From contig WFQV01000266.1 in NCBI GenBank assembly GCA_015486905.1, positions 1 to 6,942 of the forward strand: a DNA stretch of 6,942 nucleotides, in the 5' to 3' direction. The stretch's first letter is position 1. Each line of letters begins with the position of its first letter. The notes beneath the pieces are model-generated. The model saw only the letters and a program-made list of their open reading frames with translations, did not search any database and had not been told where the DNA came from. This stretch comes from Melioribacteraceae bacterium (GTDB lineage: Bacteria; Bacteroidota; Ignavibacteria; Ignavibacteriales; Melioribacteraceae). This document shows, one piece after another, positions 6,068 through 6,942 of this stretch. The position numbers were made by a program, and so were the translations under genes.

Positions 6068-6089
6068 CCTTTCCTTAATTCTGAGAATT
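6068..6089 (-). promoter_or_regulatory. tal leader: strong ribosome-binding site and a 13-bp palindrome
   Basis: AAGGAAAGG (6076-6068) is a good Shine-Dalgarno sequence with six bases to the ATG, better than those of the downstream genes. Just upstream, AATTCTGAGAATT (6077-6089, plus strand) is a perfect 6-bp inverted repeat around one base. It falls at about +1 to +13 of the predicted transcript, where a repressor could bind. Operator function is only a suggestion from its position. Confidence 0.45.
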
Positions 6090-6096
6090 GTTTTAA

Positions 6097-6128
6097 CAAA
6101 AATATTTTTTTATTTACGATATTCCAAA
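6097..6128 (-). promoter_or_regulatory. Predicted Bacteroidota-type promoter of the operon
   Basis: On the minus strand TTTG (6128-6125) is followed after exactly 20 bases by TATTTTTG (6104-6097). This fits the published Bacteroidota pattern, TTTG at -33 and TAnnTTTG at -7. It predicts a start near 6090 and a leader of about 30 nt before tal. An E. coli-like reading (TTGGAA, 17 bp, TATTTT) overlaps it but is a weaker match. No other promoter-like site of this quality is seen between the four genes. Confidence 0.6.
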
Positions 6129-6165
6129 AAGAGAGATGAAATTGTTTGACTTTACAATTAGTTGT

Positions 6166-6206
6166 GGATGAATGCATGGTTGAATGGATGATTGGATGAT
6201 TGGATG
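6166..6206 (+). repeat. Octamer array (GGATGATT family) next to the operon promoter
   Basis: GGATGAAT (6166), GCATGGTT (6174), a half unit GAAT (6182), then two exact GGATGATT units (6186 and 6194) and GGATG (6202). The array ends 38 bases upstream of the predicted -33 box of tal. On its other side it runs directly into a GC-rich CCTGTC element. Confidence 0.7.
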
Positions 6207-6276
6207 CCTGCCTCCGCCAAGGGTTCGGCGCGACAGGTCCTCCTTACCACGCATTCTGCTGGGTTCGGCACTACAG
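6207..6276 (-). repeat. GC-rich CCTGTC element, copy 3, with an internal 16-base duplication
   Basis: On the minus strand CCTGTCGCGCCGAACCC (6237-6221) matches the other two copies apart from a substitution and a gap. It leads through GGCGGAGGCAGG into the AATCATCC octamers. Within the element, GGGTTCGGCGCGACAG (6221-6236) and GGGTTCGGCACTACAG (6261-6276) are direct repeats with 14 of 16 bases identical, 40 bases apart. Confidence 0.55.
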
Positions 6277-6295
6277 ATTTGATGGATGGATTGTT
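6276..6295 (-). repeat. Octamer units on the far side of GC-rich copy 3
   Basis: On the minus strand this reads AACAATCC, ATCCATCA, AATC. That is the same order of variant units as AACAATCC, ATTCATCA, AATC at 870-889, with one difference in 20 bases. Sharing a run of variant units, not just the consensus, suggests the two arrays have a common ancestor. Confidence 0.55.
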
Positions 6296-6383
6296 GGAAA
6301 AGAATGCATAATTACAGGTGTAATGAAGTCGTATGGACAAGCCGCCCTGCAAAGTGGGGGCAAATTACAAATCACTTTTTGCA

Positions 6384-6418
6384 AGTCTTAAGTCTTAAGT
6401 GACGAGTCTTAAGTCGTA
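6384..6418 (+). repeat. Heptamer array (AGTCTTA family), 5 units
   Basis: Five units in exact 7-base register: AGTCTTA at 6384, 6391 and 6405, AGTGACG at 6398 and AGTCGTA at 6412. It is the clearest example of the heptamer family also seen at 658-678. Confidence 0.7.
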
Positions 6419-6469
6419 AGACACTGCAATCTGTTATCTGATTTCTGCTTTTTCAACTTTCTACTTAGA

Positions 6470-6504
6470 GGCTCTAACGTCTTACCTCTAGCGTCTCACG
6501 TCTT
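6470..6504 (+). repeat. Second heptamer array (ACGTCTT type), 5 units
   Basis: GGCTCTA (6470), ACGTCTT (6477), ACCTCTA (6484), GCGTCTC (6491) and ACGTCTT (6498) keep a 7-base register. The shared GTCTT core links it to the AGTCTTA array 50 bases away, as a diverged relative. Confidence 0.55.
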
Positions 6505-6548
6505 TATTTTGTCCGTTTAGAGAGTGATAGGATTTACATAATTTAATC

Positions 6549-6596
6549 AAGGCGGACCTGTCGCGACGAATCCCGACTTGTCGGGAGAAGGCGGAC
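6549..6596 (+). repeat. GC-rich CCTGTC element, copy 2, bounded by 9-bp direct repeats
   Basis: AAGGCGGAC occurs at both ends (6549-6557 and 6588-6596). Between them lie the perfect palindrome GTCGCGAC (6560-6567) and a hairpin TCCCGAC-TT-GTCGGGA (6571-6586). CCTGTCGCGACGAATCCCGA (6557-6576) matches copy 1 at 18 of 20 bases. Decayed octamers (AACCATCA, AACAATGC) follow from 6597. Confidence 0.65.
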
Positions 6597-6749
6597 ATCC
6601 AACCATCAATTTTGTCCAACAATGCAAGAACAAGAGTAAAGAAAAATAGATTCACAATGCCGAAGGTATCGAAGTGAAGAAATCTGTCGAAATGTTTGGC
6701 GTAGTTAAAAGTTCAAATTTTTCAACTCCCCATCTCCCTACGGCATTTT

Positions 6750-6781
6750 GGATGAGTGGACAAATGGATAAATGGATTTTC
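6750..6781 (+). repeat. Octamer tract (GGATGATT family), 4 units
   Basis: GGATGAGT (6750), GGACAAAT (6758), GGATAAAT (6766) and GGATTTTC (6774) are in strict 8-base register, the same family as at 208, 406 and 6166. Confidence 0.6.
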
Positions 6782-6888
6782 ATTGATGAAGAAGGTTGTG
6801 GAGTACGCTAAGGCAGGACTGACCACGCTTCGTTCAGTTGAAATGACAGTGATAAATTCCTCATCCCCTTGGGTTCTATCCGGCATTG

Positions 6889-6908
6889 CCGTCGGATTCA
6901 TCCGACGG
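6889..6908. repeat. Perfect 9-bp-arm palindrome
   Basis: CCGTCGGAT (6889-6897) and ATCCGACGG (6900-6908) are exactly complementary around TC, giving a very stable hairpin. Neither strand has a T-run after it, so it is not a Rho-independent terminator. It resembles the other GC-rich palindromes of the flanks and may be one more dispersed repeat. Confidence 0.6.
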
Positions 6909-6942
6909 TTGAAAAAGACAAAAAGCTTCAAAGGGCTTTAGC

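Larger units (their letters stand above)
6129..6942. other. Repeat-rich non-coding flank upstream of the operon
   Basis: No credible gene. Open frames of 61-69 aa on both strands (6158-6391 and 6722-6941) overlap each other and translate octamer and palindrome repeats. The mapped contents are octamer tracts at 6166-6206, 6276-6295 and 6750-6781; GC-rich elements at 6207-6276 and 6549-6596; heptamer tracts at 6384-6418 and 6470-6504; and a palindrome at 6889-6908. Between 6296 and 6383 only a small palindrome, ATTACA-GG-TGTAAT (6311-6324), stands out. Stretches 6660-6694 and 6828-6849 look like two broken halves of another dispersed repeat (they share GTCATTTC/GTCGAAATG and CGAAG words), but this is uncertain. 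Confidence 0.65.

Noticed and set aside
6062..6096. Riboswitch or attenuator in the tal leader
   Set aside because: The predicted leader is only about 30 nt, too short for a known riboswitch; only a 13-bp palindrome is present.
6158..6391. Small open frames on both strands upstream of tal
   Set aside because: They consist of translated GGATGATT octamers and GC-rich palindromes and overlap head-on.
6889..6908. Rho-independent terminator
   Set aside because: The hairpin is strong but no T-run follows on either strand.

Overview
The window holds one compact minus-strand operon of four intact genes (about 6061 to 1107) between two long non-coding flanks that are full of short, degenerate repeats. 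The first about 110 bases probably carry the tail of an unrelated plus-strand gene. No tRNA, rRNA, CRISPR array, transposase or phage gene is visible.

Organism: an AT-rich bacterium of the Bacteroidota/Ignavibacteriota/Chlorobiota side is the best guess. The evidence is a sequence upstream of the first gene that fits the Bacteroidota promoter pattern (TTTG, 20 bp, TAnnTTTG), a secreted SusA/cyclomaltodextrinase-type GH13 enzyme, and genes packed with TAATG or short overlaps. An Ignavibacteria-like source is my preference, but this is inference.

Operon, in order of transcription: (1) transaldolase, 364 aa. (2) glucose-6-phosphate isomerase, 569 aa, of the type usually found as the C-terminal half of the bifunctional transaldolase/phosphoglucose isomerase; here it is a separate protein joined to tal by a one-base TAATG overlap. 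(3) A GH13 alpha-glucan hydrolase, 623 aa, with a signal peptide, a cyclomaltodextrinase-type N-domain and all catalytic residues, starting at TTG 23 nt after pgi. (4) A DUF493/YbeD-family small protein, 88 aa, overlapping the amylase gene by 11 bp. Together they suggest maltodextrin cleavage in the periplasm, followed by interconversion of glucose-6-P, fructose-6-P and pentose-phosphate intermediates in the cytosol. The DUF493 protein may have a regulatory or accessory role.

Flanks (111-1106 and 6129-6942): no convincing genes. They contain at least seven tracts of a degenerate octanucleotide repeat (GGATGATT / AATCATCC, the longest with 11 consecutive units at 838-925), a heptanucleotide repeat (AGTCTTA / ACGTCTT, three tracts), a 9-bp ACGGATnnn tract, an 8-bp CTTTG tract and several GC-rich palindromes. 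Three related GC-rich elements beginning CCTGTC(A/G)CG each lie next to an octamer tract in the same relative orientation, which makes them look like one composite repeat. This repeat system is the most unusual part of the window. None of it occurs inside the four genes.
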